In this document: positions 53,465-62,083 of the stretch, piece by piece
How the letters are laid out: every line of letters starts with the position of its first letter
How positions within the stretch are numbered: position 1 is the first letter of the stretch
From: CAXQZU01 sp964228555
GTDB lineage: Bacteria; Planctomycetota; PLA2; JAEUHO01
Direction: 5' to 3'
Assembly: GCA_964228555.1 (NCBI GenBank)
Contig: CAXQZU010000041.1
Location: 1-64,000, forward strand
Length of the DNA stretch: 64,000 nt
Program-made: the position numbers and the translations under genes
Notes under the pieces: generated by a model
What the model was told of the DNA's origin: nothing
Databases searched by the model: none
Seen by the model: only the letters and a program-made list of their open reading frames with translations

Positions 53465-54264
53465 GCGCCCGCGACCGGCCCGTCCGCGGGCCGTGCCCAG
53501 CCGGCCAGCAGGGCGTGCCGCCCCGCGCGCGCGCCGTCGCGGCGGTGGCTGAAGAACAGCGTGTGGTCGCGGTGCGTGCACTGCGGCGCGATCGTGATGC
53601 ACCCTGCCGGCACGCCCGAGGCGGTCGCCTGCTGCGCGATCACCCTTGCGAGGTCGGCGTGCCAGCGGTCGCCGCGGCCGCGGCGCAGGGCGCCCGGCAC
53701 CCCCGGCGCCGTGCGCTCGAGGGCCTCGGCCACCTCGGGGCCCACCTCGAAGGCATCCTGCCCGATGCCCGGGCCCACCGCCACCAGCATGCGCGCAGGC
53801 TCGCAGCCGTAGCGCTCGCGCAGGCGCGCCAGCGCCGTGGGCACGATGCCTGCGGCCACGCCTCGCCATCCGGCGTGCACCACGGCGAGGGCACGCCGCA
53901 CCGGATCCACCAGCAGCACGCCGGGACAGTCTGCGCCCAGCACGCCCAGCAGCACGCCGGGCTGGTCGGTGAACAGGCCATCGGCCTCGCCGGGCTCCTG
54001 GCCCGCCCGCACCACCTCCACCAGCCGCGTCCCGTGCACCTGCCGCGGCGAGGTGAAGGCCGCGAAGCCCAGCGCCGCGGCAGCGCGGCGCCGGTTCTCG
54101 GCCACCGCCCCGGGCTCGTCGGGCGTGCTGCGGCCCAGGTTGAGGCTCGCGAAGCCGCCCTCGCTGACTCCCCCAGCCCGCGTGGTGAGGCCGTGGCACA
54201 GCCCCGGCACGCCCTCGAGCGCCGCGAAGCGCCAGGGCTGGGGAGCCGCGCTTGCCACGGCCAC
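53461..54264 (-). CDS. pgeF: Purine nucleoside phosphorylase, YfiH/PgeF (laccase-domain) family
   Basis: This family phosphorolyses purine nucleosides and is also linked to peptidoglycan editing. The 267-residue protein keeps the zinc-site residues: His in SPRQVHGTRL, Cys in VLGADCPGVLL and His in VVHAGWRGVAAG. It has the C-terminal QCTHRDHTLFFSHRRDG motif that typifies the family. GTG 54264 is 2 bp after the protease gene; GTG 54258 is an alternative. It is co-transcribed with the S41 protease. Confidence 0.93.
   Translation of the reverse strand: MAVASAAPQPWRFAALEGVPGLCHGLTTRAGGVSEGGFASLNLGRSTPDEPGAVAENRRRAAAALGFAAFTSPRQVHGTRLVEVVRAGQEPGEADGLFTDQPGVLLGVLGADCPGVLLVDPVRRALAVVHAGWRGVAAGIVPTALARLRERYGCEPARMLVAVGPGIGQDAFEVGPEVAEALERTAPGVPGALRRGRGDRWHADLARVIAQQATASGVPAGCITIAPQCTHRDHTLFFSHRRDGARAGRHALLAGWARPADGPVAGA
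53476..53493. terminator. Hairpin downstream of the Minf_1886 gene
   Basis: CGGCCCG-TCCG-CGGGCCG forms a perfect 7-bp stem 12 nt past the Minf_1886 stop, inside the pgeF 3' end. It could end the rightward transcript. There is no T tract. Confidence 0.3.
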
Positions 54265-54266
54265 GG

Positions 54267-56618
54267 CTAGCGCGCGAGGAAGGCGAGGTCGGGCTCGCTG
54301 GCGAGGTCGCGGCCCAGCGTCTTGAACAGGTCGCGCAGCGCAGCCTGCAGCACGGTGTCGTCCACCACGTCGCCCACCAGCTCGCGCCGCAAGTCGTTGG
54401 CGAGGTGACGACGCACGTGCAGCCGCACCAGCCAGCGCACGCCCTCGCGGTCCAGGCGCGTGTCCAGGCCCTTGTAGAAGTCCTCGAAGCCGGGGTAGGC
54501 CAGCGGGTCGCGCCGGTCGGAGCGCGCGAGGCGCTGCATGGCCTCCGCATCGGAGGCGAACAGCGCGTCGACCCAGCCACGCACCTTGTCGGCCCTCTCC
54601 AGCTGGTTCTGCGCCTGCAGCTCCCACAGGTCGAACCCGTCCTCCTTGGGCTCCACGTCCGGCGCGAGGCCGCCGGCCGGCACCACCTTGCCATCCACGA
54701 GCCGCGTCTCGCGCTTGAGGTGGCGCCCGTCCGGCAGGTAGTAGGCGGCGACGGTCAGCTTGAAGGCCGCACCCGGGTCCCAGCGCCCGTTCTGGTTGGC
54801 GTCCGTGAACGGCTCGGCCGCGTTCCAGCGACCGTCCTGGTTGCTGTCGGTGAACGCCTCGCCCTCGTCGTGGGTGCCGTTCCCGTTGGTGTCCACGAAG
54901 CGCTCGGCGCCGTCGAAGCGACCGTTCTTGTTGCTGTCCGTGAAGGCCTCGCCGGGGCGCGAGGCCAGGTCCACGGGCACCTGCACCGATCCCTTGCCGT
55001 AGGTCATGGTGCCCACCAGCCGTGCCTTGCCGTGCACCTGCAGGGCGCCCGAGAGGATCTCGGCGGCGCTGGCCGTGAACTGGTTGACCAGGATCACCTT
55101 GGGCACGGCCAGCACGTGCGCGCGCCCGGCGCCCACGCCGCTGGAGCGGTACTCGCGCGTGGGCCACACGCCCTGCCGGCCCTTCTCGCTCACCACGCCC
55201 AGCCCGGCGGGCAGGAAGTGCGAGGCGACGTCCACGGCGCTCTTGAGCAGGCCGCCACCGTTGGAGCGCAGGTCGATCACGATGCCGGTGACCGCCTCGG
55301 CCTCGAAGCGGTCGAGGACCTTGCCCACCTCGGCGGCGGTCTCCTCGCTGAACGAGACGATCTGCAGGAACCCCACCTTGCCGGGCAGCAGGTCCCAGGC
55401 CGTGGTGGGCACGACGATGCGCGCGCGCGCGAGGTCGACGTCACGCGTCTCCGTCCAGCCCCGCCGCATCACGGTGACGACCACCTTGGTGCCCGGCGGG
55501 CCCTTGAGGCGGCGCACGCACTCCTCCAGGCTGCGCCCCTCGGTGCTCTCGCCGTCGATGGCCGTGATCATGTCGCCGCTGCGCAGGCCGGCGCGGTCCA
55601 CGGGGCCGCCGAAGATGGGGCGGCTGATCGTGAAGGCCTCGTTGTTGCGCGGGTCGCTCTGCACGTAGGCGCCCACGCCGCCGTACGAGGGGTCCAGCCC
55701 CTCGAAGAGGCGTGCGCTCTCCTCGGCGTCGAGGTACTCGCTGTGGGGGTCCAGCGCCTTGGTGAGGCCCTGCGCGGCGGCGTCCTCCAGGCCCGGGGCA
55801 TCGGCCTTGCCGGCCTCGACGTAGGCCTGGCGCAGCTTCTCGCGGATCTCGTCCAGCAGGGGCCAGCGGCCGGCGGCGCTCGCGGCCGCGGGCGGCCCGC
55901 CGGCGGGGGCCGGCGCACGCATCTCCAGGTCGCGCTGCTCTTCCATGCGCAGCAGCCGCAGCAGCAGCGCGGCGGTGCGGCCGCGCTCGCTGGGCTCGTC
56001 ACGGAGCTCGCTGAGCACGCCCTTGGCCTCGGAGGCGGCCCCGATCTCGCCGAGGGCCAGTGCGCCCGAGGCGCGCAGGTCCGGGTCGCTGCTGCGCAGG
56101 AACGCGAGCAGCACCTCCTTGCCCTTGCCCTTGTTGGCGCGGTTGAGGCGCCAGAGGGCGCGCGCCATGGCGAGCCGCACCTCGGGCTCGGTCACGCGGT
56201 CGAGCTGGGCCTCCAGCCAGTCGGCCTCCTCGAGGTCACCCTCCTGCTCGGCCAGCGTCACGGCGGCCACGCGCAGCGCCACCGGGGCCTTGTCGTCCTC
56301 GGCGAGCGCGCGGGCAGCCTCCAGCGCGCGCGTCGTGTCGTCCAGCAGCACCAGCGCGCGCGCGATGGCCAGCGCTTGCGCCGGGCTGGCACTCTGCAGG
56401 GCCTCGCGCAGGGACTTGAGCGCGGCCTTGCCCGACTTGCCCAGCTGGCCGCCCACGCGCCACGACAGGCGCGGGTCCTCGCCCACCGCCTGCTGCAGCA
56501 GCGCACCCACCTGCCGGGCCGCCCCCGACTCGGCGATGTCGTCCTCGCCCCGCGCGCCTCCCGGGCTGGCCAGCAGCAGGACGGGCAGGAGCAGGAGCCA
56601 CGGACGGGTGCGCGTCAT
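54267..56618 (-). CDS. S41 carboxyl-terminal processing protease with HEAT domain and Ca-binding-loop insert
   Basis: The 783-residue precursor has a signal peptide (1-24), a HEAT-like helical domain to about residue 240, a PDZ domain (about 310-400, IFGGPVDRAGLRSGDMI), and a CtpA-type protease domain. The Ser517-Lys542 dyad (NQFTASAAEILSG; TYGKGSVQ) is intact with the usual 25-residue spacing. After the Lys, residues 557-619 hold four 15-residue repeats of the form D-x-N-x-(N/D)-G-x-x-(D/N), like EF-hand or thrombospondin type 3 loops. The last 120 residues are a helical tail. It is likely a periplasmic tail-specific protease tuned by calcium. It is followed by pgeF. Confidence 0.9.
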   Translation of the reverse strand: MTRTRPWLLLLPVLLLASPGGARGEDDIAESGAARQVGALLQQAVGEDPRLSWRVGGQLGKSGKAALKSLREALQSASPAQALAIARALVLLDDTTRALEAARALAEDDKAPVALRVAAVTLAEQEGDLEEADWLEAQLDRVTEPEVRLAMARALWRLNRANKGKGKEVLLAFLRSSDPDLRASGALALGEIGAASEAKGVLSELRDEPSERGRTAALLLRLLRMEEQRDLEMRAPAPAGGPPAAASAAGRWPLLDEIREKLRQAYVEAGKADAPGLEDAAAQGLTKALDPHSEYLDAEESARLFEGLDPSYGGVGAYVQSDPRNNEAFTISRPIFGGPVDRAGLRSGDMITAIDGESTEGRSLEECVRRLKGPPGTKVVVTVMRRGWTETRDVDLARARIVVPTTAWDLLPGKVGFLQIVSFSEETAAEVGKVLDRFEAEAVTGIVIDLRSNGGGLLKSAVDVASHFLPAGLGVVSEKGRQGVWPTREYRSSGVGAGRAHVLAVPKVILVNQFTASAAEILSGALQVHGKARLVGTMTYGKGSVQVPVDLASRPGEAFTDSNKNGRFDGAERFVDTNGNGTHDEGEAFTDSNQDGRWNAAEPFTDANQNGRWDPGAAFKLTVAAYYLPDGRHLKRETRLVDGKVVPAGGLAPDVEPKEDGFDLWELQAQNQLERADKVRGWVDALFASDAEAMQRLARSDRRDPLAYPGFEDFYKGLDTRLDREGVRWLVRLHVRRHLANDLRRELVGDVVDDTVLQAALRDLFKTLGRDLASEPDLAFLAR
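54762..54950 (-). repeat. Four 45-bp coding repeats of Ca-binding-like loops
   Basis: Four 15-codon units (EAFTDSNKNGRFDGA and three variants) lie in tandem in the S41 protease gene, plus a partial AAF. Each has Asp/Asn at alternating positions and a central Gly, as in calcium-binding loops. Confidence 0.75.
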
Positions 56619-56642
56619 GGGGGACCTCGCGGGGACGGGGCG

Positions 56643-56648
56643 ATGCTA
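56643..56648 (-). promoter_or_regulatory. -10-like hexamer TAGCAT for the S41 protease-pgeF operon
   Basis: Minus-strand TAGCAT lies 24 nt before ATG 56618. A GAGG ribosome site sits between. Confidence 0.35.
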
Positions 56649-56755
56649 CCCGTGACACCAGCCGCTTCCTCGCACGCGTGCGGGCCTTGCGGCTGCGCCC
56701 GCCGGGGCCGTCCGTGCCGCCGTGACTCCACGGCTGCAGCGCGCGGGGGTGGGGC

Positions 56756-58276
56756 ATGCGCAGGTTCTCCCGCAGCACGGGCAGCACGTTGCTGGGCGCC
56801 GAGGCCCGGCTGGTGGACATCCAGGTGGCCATCGCCGCCGAGCGCGACGGCGGCCGGGGCGGGCTGCGCATCGTGGGGCTGCCCGACAGCGCCCTGCGCG
56901 AGGGGCGCGAGCGCATCCAGGCCGCCATCCTGCAGGGGGGGTGGCCCTGGCCCAGCGAGCCGCTCACGGCCAACCTCGCGCCGGCCGACGCGCGCAAGGA
57001 GGGCCCGGCGCTGGACCTGCCCATCGCGCTGGGCATCCTGGAGGCCCAGGGCCTGCTGGGCCCGGGCAGCGTGCTGGAGGGCTGGCTGGTGGTGGGCGAG
57101 CTCTCGCTGGACGGCGGCGTGCGCCCCGTGCGCGGCGTGCTGGCCGCGGCCGAGGCGGCCCGCCGCGCGGGCATCGCGCGCGCGCTGGTGCCCTGCGGCA
57201 ACGCGCAGGAGGCCGCCGCGGTGGCGGGCCTGGAGGTGGTGGCGCCGCGCACGCTGGCCGAGGCCGTGGCGCACCTGCGCGGGCTGGCCCGCCTCGCGCC
57301 TGTCGAGCGCGCGGCCTGGCAGCCCGAGGCGGCAGCCGGCGACCCGCTGGCCGAGGTGCGCGGGCAGCCCTTCGCGGTCTCGGCGGCCCGCGTGGCCGCG
57401 GCCGGCTGCCACAACCTGCTCTTGAGCGGCCCGCCGGGAGCCGGCAAGAGCCTGCTGGCGCGCCGCCTGTGCGACCTGCTGCCGCCGCTGGGCTACGAGG
57501 AGGCGCTGGAGGCCAGCCGCGTGCACAGTGCCGCCGGCCTGCTGCAGGGCGGCCTGCTGGGCCGCCGGCCCTTCCGCGCCCCTCACCACACCACGAGCCT
57601 GGCGGGGCTGGTGGGGGGCGGCAGCTTCCCGCGCCCAGGCGAGGTGTCGCTGGCCCACCTCGGCGTCCTGTTCCTCGACGAGCTGGCCGAGTTCCCCCGC
57701 ACCTGCCTCGAGGCCCTGCGCCAGCCGCTGGAGGACGGCCACCTCTCGCTGGGCCGCGCAGCCGGGCGCGCCACCTTCCCCGCCGAGGCGTTGCTGGTGG
57801 TGGCCACCAATCCCTGCCCCTGCGGCTGGGCGGGCGTGCCCGGCCGCTGCCGCTGCTCGCCGCGGGTCGTGAAGCGCTATCTCGAGCGCATCTCGGGCCC
57901 GCTGCGCGACCGCTTCGACGTGGCGGTGGACGTGAAGCCTGTCGATCCGCGGGAACTGCTCGTGGCGCGGGCCGCCGCCGCGCCGCAGGCGCACTCGCTG
58001 GCGCGCGCGGTCGAGATGCAGCGCGCCCGCTCGCGCGCGCTGGGCCTGGATCGCCCCTGGAACAGCCGCATCCCCGGCCGCCTGCTGCCCGCCGCCGTCG
58101 AGCCCACGCGCGAGGCCGAGGCCACGATGATCTCGGTGGCGCGCACGGCGGGCCTCACGGGGCGGGGCGTGCACCGCGTGCTGCGCGTGGCGCGCACCCT
58201 GGCCGACATGGAAGGCCGCGCGCAGGTGGAAGACGCACACATCCGCACCGCGGCCACCTACCGCTGCGGGACATGA
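56756..58276 (+). CDS. comM: YifB/ComM family Mg-chelatase-like AAA+ ATPase
   Basis: ComM is a hexameric helicase that promotes branch migration during natural transformation. The 506-residue protein has the family N-terminus (GLPDSALREGRERIQAAI), Walker A GPPGAGKSLLARRL (about residues 224-237), RPFRAPHHTTS, Walker B VLFLDELAEFPR, and the Cys-rich NPCPCGW ... CRCSP loop. The C-terminal lid has RISGPLRDRFD. All catalytic motifs are present. ATG 56756 starts MRRFSRS. It is divergent from the protease operon. Confidence 0.93.
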   Translation: MRRFSRSTGSTLLGAEARLVDIQVAIAAERDGGRGGLRIVGLPDSALREGRERIQAAILQGGWPWPSEPLTANLAPADARKEGPALDLPIALGILEAQGLLGPGSVLEGWLVVGELSLDGGVRPVRGVLAAAEAARRAGIARALVPCGNAQEAAAVAGLEVVAPRTLAEAVAHLRGLARLAPVERAAWQPEAAAGDPLAEVRGQPFAVSAARVAAAGCHNLLLSGPPGAGKSLLARRLCDLLPPLGYEEALEASRVHSAAGLLQGGLLGRRPFRAPHHTTSLAGLVGGGSFPRPGEVSLAHLGVLFLDELAEFPRTCLEALRQPLEDGHLSLGRAAGRATFPAEALLVVATNPCPCGWAGVPGRCRCSPRVVKRYLERISGPLRDRFDVAVDVKPVDPRELLVARAAAAPQAHSLARAVEMQRARSRALGLDRPWNSRIPGRLLPAAVEPTREAEATMISVARTAGLTGRGVHRVLRVARTLADMEGRAQVEDAHIRTAATYRCGT

Positions 58277-58610
58277 GCGAGCAGTCGGTGCCCGGGGCTC
58301 GGGAGCAGGCCGAGGCCCCCTGCGGCACGCCCTGATCCTGCCCGCGCGTGCGCGAGGCTACTGGACGGGGTGCGCGGCACCGGGCGCAGGGCCCTTCCGT
58401 CGCGCCCTCGCCGCCCGCAAGGCCCGCCCGGTGGCCTCGGCGGGCCACTGGCCCGGGTCATCGCGTGCGTGAAGCCGGCTCCTGCTCGCGGGCTGCGGTG
58501 GACGGCAGCGCAGGCGGGGGAGGCAGGGCGGTAGCCCCGGCTCCCGCGCGCGGCCGGTCTCCAGGCCAGGCGGTGCTGGCGCCGCGGGCGGGTGGACGCA
58601 TGATGCTGGC
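58277..58610. other. Intergenic stretch with no gene found
   Basis: This 334-bp gap between comM and moaC is the longest in the window. I see no tRNA, no coding pattern I trust and no repeat. GTGGCC-TCGGCG-GGCCAC (58431-58448) can form a 6-bp hairpin. CATGAT at 58600-58605, just before ATG 58611, may be the moaC -10 element. Confidence 0.4.
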
Positions 58611-59117
58611 ATGGCTAGGCGCATGCCCCGACGCCTGACGCACCTCGATGCGCGCGGCACGGCGCGCATGGTGGACGTGAGCGCGAAGGCGCCCACGCTG
58701 CGGCGTGCGCTGGCCGAGGCGTACGTGCGGCTGGCGCCTGCCACGCTGCGCCTGCTGCGCGCCGGGCGCGTGGGCAAGGGCGATGCCTGGGCCGTGGCGC
58801 GGCTGGCCGGCATCCAGGCGGGCAAGCGCTGCAGCGAGTGGATCCCGCTGTGCCATCCCGTGCGGCTGGACCGCCTCGCGGTGGAGGTCGTGCCGCAGGG
58901 CCGTGATGGCGTGCGCATCGAGGCCGAGGCCGTGGCGCTGGACCGCACGGGCGTCGAGATGGAGGCGCTGGTGGCGGCGGCGGCCGCGGCGCTGGCGCTC
59001 TACGACATGGTCAAGGGCGTGGACCGCGGCGCGCAGGTGGAGCACGTGCGCCTGCTGCGCAAGGAAGGCGGCCGCTCGGGCACGTGGAGCCGGCGCGGCA
59101 GGCGCGGCTCGCCATGA
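58611..59117 (+). CDS. moaC: Cyclic pyranopterin monophosphate synthase
   Basis: MoaC completes the first steps of molybdenum cofactor synthesis. The protein is 168 residues, or 164 from ATG 58623. It contains LTHLDARGTARMVDVSAK, KGDAWAVARLAGIQAGKR, the active-site IPLCHP, and GVEMEALVAAAAAALALYD followed by MVKGVDR with the catalytic Asp and Lys. The C-terminus is a short Arg/Ser-rich tail. Its TGA overlaps the asd ATG (ATGA). No other moa gene is visible. Confidence 0.92.
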   Translation: MARRMPRRLTHLDARGTARMVDVSAKAPTLRRALAEAYVRLAPATLRLLRAGRVGKGDAWAVARLAGIQAGKRCSEWIPLCHPVRLDRLAVEVVPQGRDGVRIEAEAVALDRTGVEMEALVAAAAAALALYDMVKGVDRGAQVEHVRLLRKEGGRSGTWSRRGRRGSP

Positions 59118-60148
59118 GCGCCACGGGCGTGAGCGTGGCGGTGGTGGGGGCGACCGGCGTGGTGGGCCGCGAGTTCCTGCGCGTGCTGGCGCAGCGTGGC
59201 TTCCCCGTGGCGCGCCTGCGCCTGATGGCCTCGGCGCGCAGCGCGGGCCAGCGGCTGGCCTGGGGCGGGGCCGAGCACGTGGTGGAAGACCTCGCGCAGG
59301 CCTCCTTCGCGGGCGTGGACCTGGCACTGTTCTCGGCCGGCAGCGGCCCGGCGCGCGAGCATGCGCCGCGCGCCGCGCGCGAGGGTGCGCTGGTGGTGGA
59401 CAACAGCAGCGCCTTCCGCATGGAGCCGGACGTGCCGCTGGTGGTGCCGCAGGTGAACCCCGAGGCGGCGCGCGGGCACCGTGGCATCGTGGCCAACCCC
59501 AACTGCAGCACCATCCTGATGCTGATGGCGGTGGCGCCGCTGGACCGCCACGTGCCGGTGCGACGCATCGTGGTGAGCACCTACCAGGCGGTGTCGGGCT
59601 CGGGCGAGGCCGGCCTGCAGGAGCTGGAGCGGCAGGTGCAGGAGGAGGCACGCGGGCTCGCGCCCAGCGTGCGCACCTACCCGCGCCCCATCCACCGCAA
59701 CGCCGTGCCCTTCGTGCAGGCCTTCGGCGAGGACGGCCTGACCACCGAGGAGTGGAAGATGGTGCGCGAGACGCGGCGCATCCTCGCGCGGCCCCAGCTG
59801 GCCGTCACGGCCACCTGCGTGCGCATCCCGGTGCGGCGCGCGCACAGCGAGGCCATCAACCTGGAGTTCGAGCGCCCCGTGGACCCGGCCGATGCGCGGG
59901 CCTGGCTGGCCGCGTCCCCGGGCGTGCGCGTGGTGGACGACCCGGCGCGCCTGGAGTTCCCCACGCCGCGCGATGCCGAGGAGCAGGACGACGTGCTGGT
60001 GGGGCGCATCCGCAAGGACCCCAGCCACCCCTGCGGGCTGGACCTGTGGTGCACCGGCGACCAGGTCCGCAAGGGCGCGGCGCTCAACGCGGTGGAGATC
60101 GCCGAGTTGCTGCTGGGGCTGCGGGGCAAGCCGCCCGCCCGCCCGTAA
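59114..60148 (+). CDS. asd: Aspartate-semialdehyde dehydrogenase
   Basis: Asd reduces aspartyl phosphate for lysine, threonine and methionine synthesis. The 344-residue protein has the NADP-binding GATGVVGREFLRVL, the catalytic Cys in VANPNCSTI, Gln in VSTYQAVSGSGEAG, and the His of RRAHSEAINLEF. It is the Gram-positive/general bacterial type. It is coupled to moaC by ATGA and ends with TAA inside a hairpin. Confidence 0.96.
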   Translation: MSATGVSVAVVGATGVVGREFLRVLAQRGFPVARLRLMASARSAGQRLAWGGAEHVVEDLAQASFAGVDLALFSAGSGPAREHAPRAAREGALVVDNSSAFRMEPDVPLVVPQVNPEAARGHRGIVANPNCSTILMLMAVAPLDRHVPVRRIVVSTYQAVSGSGEAGLQELERQVQEEARGLAPSVRTYPRPIHRNAVPFVQAFGEDGLTTEEWKMVRETRRILARPQLAVTATCVRIPVRRAHSEAINLEFERPVDPADARAWLAASPGVRVVDDPARLEFPTPRDAEEQDDVLVGRIRKDPSHPCGLDLWCTGDQVRKGAALNAVEIAELLLGLRGKPPARP

Positions 60149-60170
60149 CGCCGTCCGGGCGGCGTTGCTT
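60146..60170 (+). terminator. Terminator-like hairpin after asd
   Basis: AACGCCG-TCCGGG-CGGCGTT (60147-60166) forms a 7-bp stem, extendable with a T-G pair. It includes the last two bases of the asd TAA and is followed by GCTT. It sits directly before the accB promoter. Confidence 0.5.
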
Positions 60171-60197
60171 GACCCTCCCCGGGGGGCTCCCTACCCT
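60169..60197 (+). promoter_or_regulatory. Sigma-70-like promoter for accB-accC
   Basis: TTGACC (60169-60174) and TACCCT (60192-60197) are separated by exactly 17 nt, the best two-box promoter in the window. Transcription would start near 60204, giving a leader of about 48 nt with an AGGA ribosome site before accB. Confidence 0.65.
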
Positions 60198-60251
60198 TGC
60201 GCCTCCGGAGGGTGGCCGCGTGCCGCCGCCCTCCATCCGGGCCAGGACGCC

Positions 60252-60716
60252 ATGGACCACCGCGAGCTCAAGCGCCTCGTGCAGCTGATGAACGAGAACG
60301 GGCTCGTCGAGCTCGAGATCGAGCAGGAGGGCTCGCGCATCAGCCTGCGCAAGGCGGGGGCCTATGCCTCGGCCCCCGTGCTGCTGCAGGGCGGCGCCGC
60401 CCCGGCCATGCCGGCGGCCGTGCCGGCGGGCGCGCTCCCCCCGGCCGCCGACGGCCCCTCCGCGCCCCCGGCCGGCACCAAGGACATCCTCTCGCCCATG
60501 GTGGGCACCTTCTACCGGAGGCCCAGCCCCGAGGCCGCGCCCTTCGTGCAGGTGGGCGACCGCGTCACGAAGGACACGGTGGTGTGCATCGTCGAGGCAA
60601 TGAAGCTCAACAACGAGATCAAGGCCGAGCTGGACGGCGAGGTGCTGGAGATCCTGGTGGAGGACGGCCACCCGGTGGAGTTCGACCAGCCGCTGTTCCG
60701 CATCCGCGTGGCCTAG
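60252..60716 (+). CDS. accB: Acetyl-CoA carboxylase biotin carboxyl carrier protein
   Basis: AccB carries biotin for the first step of fatty acid synthesis. The 154-residue protein has an N-terminal oligomerisation helix (LKRLVQLMNENGLVELEIE), a Pro/Ala-rich hinge (about 45-75), and the biotinyl domain with VEAMKLNNEI, where Lys118 is the biotinylation site. The length is normal. accC follows 6 bp later. Confidence 0.96.
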   Translation: MDHRELKRLVQLMNENGLVELEIEQEGSRISLRKAGAYASAPVLLQGGAAPAMPAAVPAGALPPAADGPSAPPAGTKDILSPMVGTFYRRPSPEAAPFVQVGDRVTKDTVVCIVEAMKLNNEIKAELDGEVLEILVEDGHPVEFDQPLFRIRVA

Positions 60717-60722
60717 CCCGCC

Positions 60723-62075
60723 GTGTTCAAGCGCGTCCTCATCGCCAACCGGGGCGAGATCGCCCTGCGCGTGATCCGCGCCTGCCGCGAGCTGGGCATC
60801 GAGACGGTGGCGGTCTACTCCAAGGCCGACGCCGGCGCCTGGTACCTCGACCTCGCCGACGAGGCCGTGTGCATCGGTCCCGGGCCCAGCAGCGAGTCCT
60901 ACCTGAGCATCCCGCGCATCATCTCGGCCGCCGAGATCGCCAACGTGGACGCCGTGCACCCGGGCTACGGCTTCCTGTCGGAGAACTCGCACTTCGCCGA
61001 GGTGTGCCGCGCCAGCAACATCGAGTTCATCGGGCCCACCGTGGACGCCATCGAGCGCGTGGGCGACAAGGCGCAGGCCACGGCGGCGGCCAAGGCCTGC
61101 GGCATCCCCTGCGTGGACGGCAGCGACGGGCCGGTGAAGGACGACGCGCAGGCCCTCGAGGTGGCGCGCCGCGTGGGCTATCCCGTGCTCATCAAGGCCG
61201 TCAGCGGCGGCGGCGGGCGCGGCATGCGCGTGGCGCACAACGACATCTCGCTGGTGAGCGGCATGGCCACGGCCCGCAGCGAGGCCGAGGCCGCCTTCGG
61301 CGACTCCAGCGTGTACATCGAGAAGTACATCCAGAACCCGCGCCACGTCGAGATCCAGGTGCTGGGCGACCGCAAGGGCAACGTGGTGCACCTGGGCGAG
61401 CGTGACTGCAGCGTGCAGCGGCGCCACCAGAAGGTGATCGAGGAGAGCCCCAGCCCGGCGGTCAATCCCAAGCTGCGCAAGCGCATGGGCGCGGCCGCCG
61501 TCAAGCTGGCCAAGAGCGTGGGCTACCACACGGCCGGCACGGTGGAGTTCCTCGTCGAGGGCGAGGACTTCTACTTCATCGAGGTCAACGCGCGCATCCA
61601 GGTGGAGCACTGCGTCACCGAGCTGGTGACCGGGCTCGACCTGATCAAGGAGCAGATCCGGCTCGCGGCAGGCGAGCTGCTGGGCTACGGGCAGGACGAC
61701 GTGCGCCAGCAGGGGCACGCCATCGAGGTGCGCATCTGCGCCGAGGACCCCGATCGCGGCTTCGCCCCCTCGCCGGGCACGGTGACGGGCTGGCGCGTGC
61801 CGGGCGGCCCGGGCGTGCGCATGGACAGCCACATGGAGCCCGGCGCGCGCATCCCGCCCCACTACGACAGCATGATCGGCAAGCTGCTGGTGCACGCCGA
61901 GGATCGTCCGCGCGCCATCGCGCGCATGCGCCGGGCGCTGGACGAGCTCGAGGTGGAGGGCGTGCGCACCACGGTGGGCCTGCACCGGCGCATCCTGTCC
62001 AACGCCCACTTCGAGCAGGGCGACTACAGCACCAAGTTCCTCGACAGCCTGCTGGCCTCCGGCCACGGGGCCTAG
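60723..62075 (+). CDS. accC: Acetyl-CoA carboxylase biotin carboxylase subunit
   Basis: AccC carboxylates the biotin of AccB with ATP and bicarbonate. The 450-residue protein has the full ATP-grasp fold: FKRVLIANRGEIALRVIRAC at the start, GYGFLSEN, KAVSGGGGRGMR (the glycine-rich ATP loop), GERDCSVQRRHQK and FIEVNARIQVEHCVTE with the catalytic Glu, Asn and Arg. GTG 60723 lies 6 bp after the accB stop. Carboxyltransferase genes accA and accD are not in the window. Confidence 0.97.
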   Translation: MFKRVLIANRGEIALRVIRACRELGIETVAVYSKADAGAWYLDLADEAVCIGPGPSSESYLSIPRIISAAEIANVDAVHPGYGFLSENSHFAEVCRASNIEFIGPTVDAIERVGDKAQATAAAKACGIPCVDGSDGPVKDDAQALEVARRVGYPVLIKAVSGGGGRGMRVAHNDISLVSGMATARSEAEAAFGDSSVYIEKYIQNPRHVEIQVLGDRKGNVVHLGERDCSVQRRHQKVIEESPSPAVNPKLRKRMGAAAVKLAKSVGYHTAGTVEFLVEGEDFYFIEVNARIQVEHCVTELVTGLDLIKEQIRLAAGELLGYGQDDVRQQGHAIEVRICAEDPDRGFAPSPGTVTGWRVPGGPGVRMDSHMEPGARIPPHYDSMIGKLLVHAEDRPRAIARMRRALDELEVEGVRTTVGLHRRILSNAHFEQGDYSTKFLDSLLASGHGA

Positions 62076-62083
62076 GCCGCGCG

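Noticed and set aside
58277..58610. A possible small gene or tRNA in the comM-moaC gap
   Set aside because: There is no T-loop consensus and no acceptor stem. The short minus-strand frames lack a start with a ribosome site.
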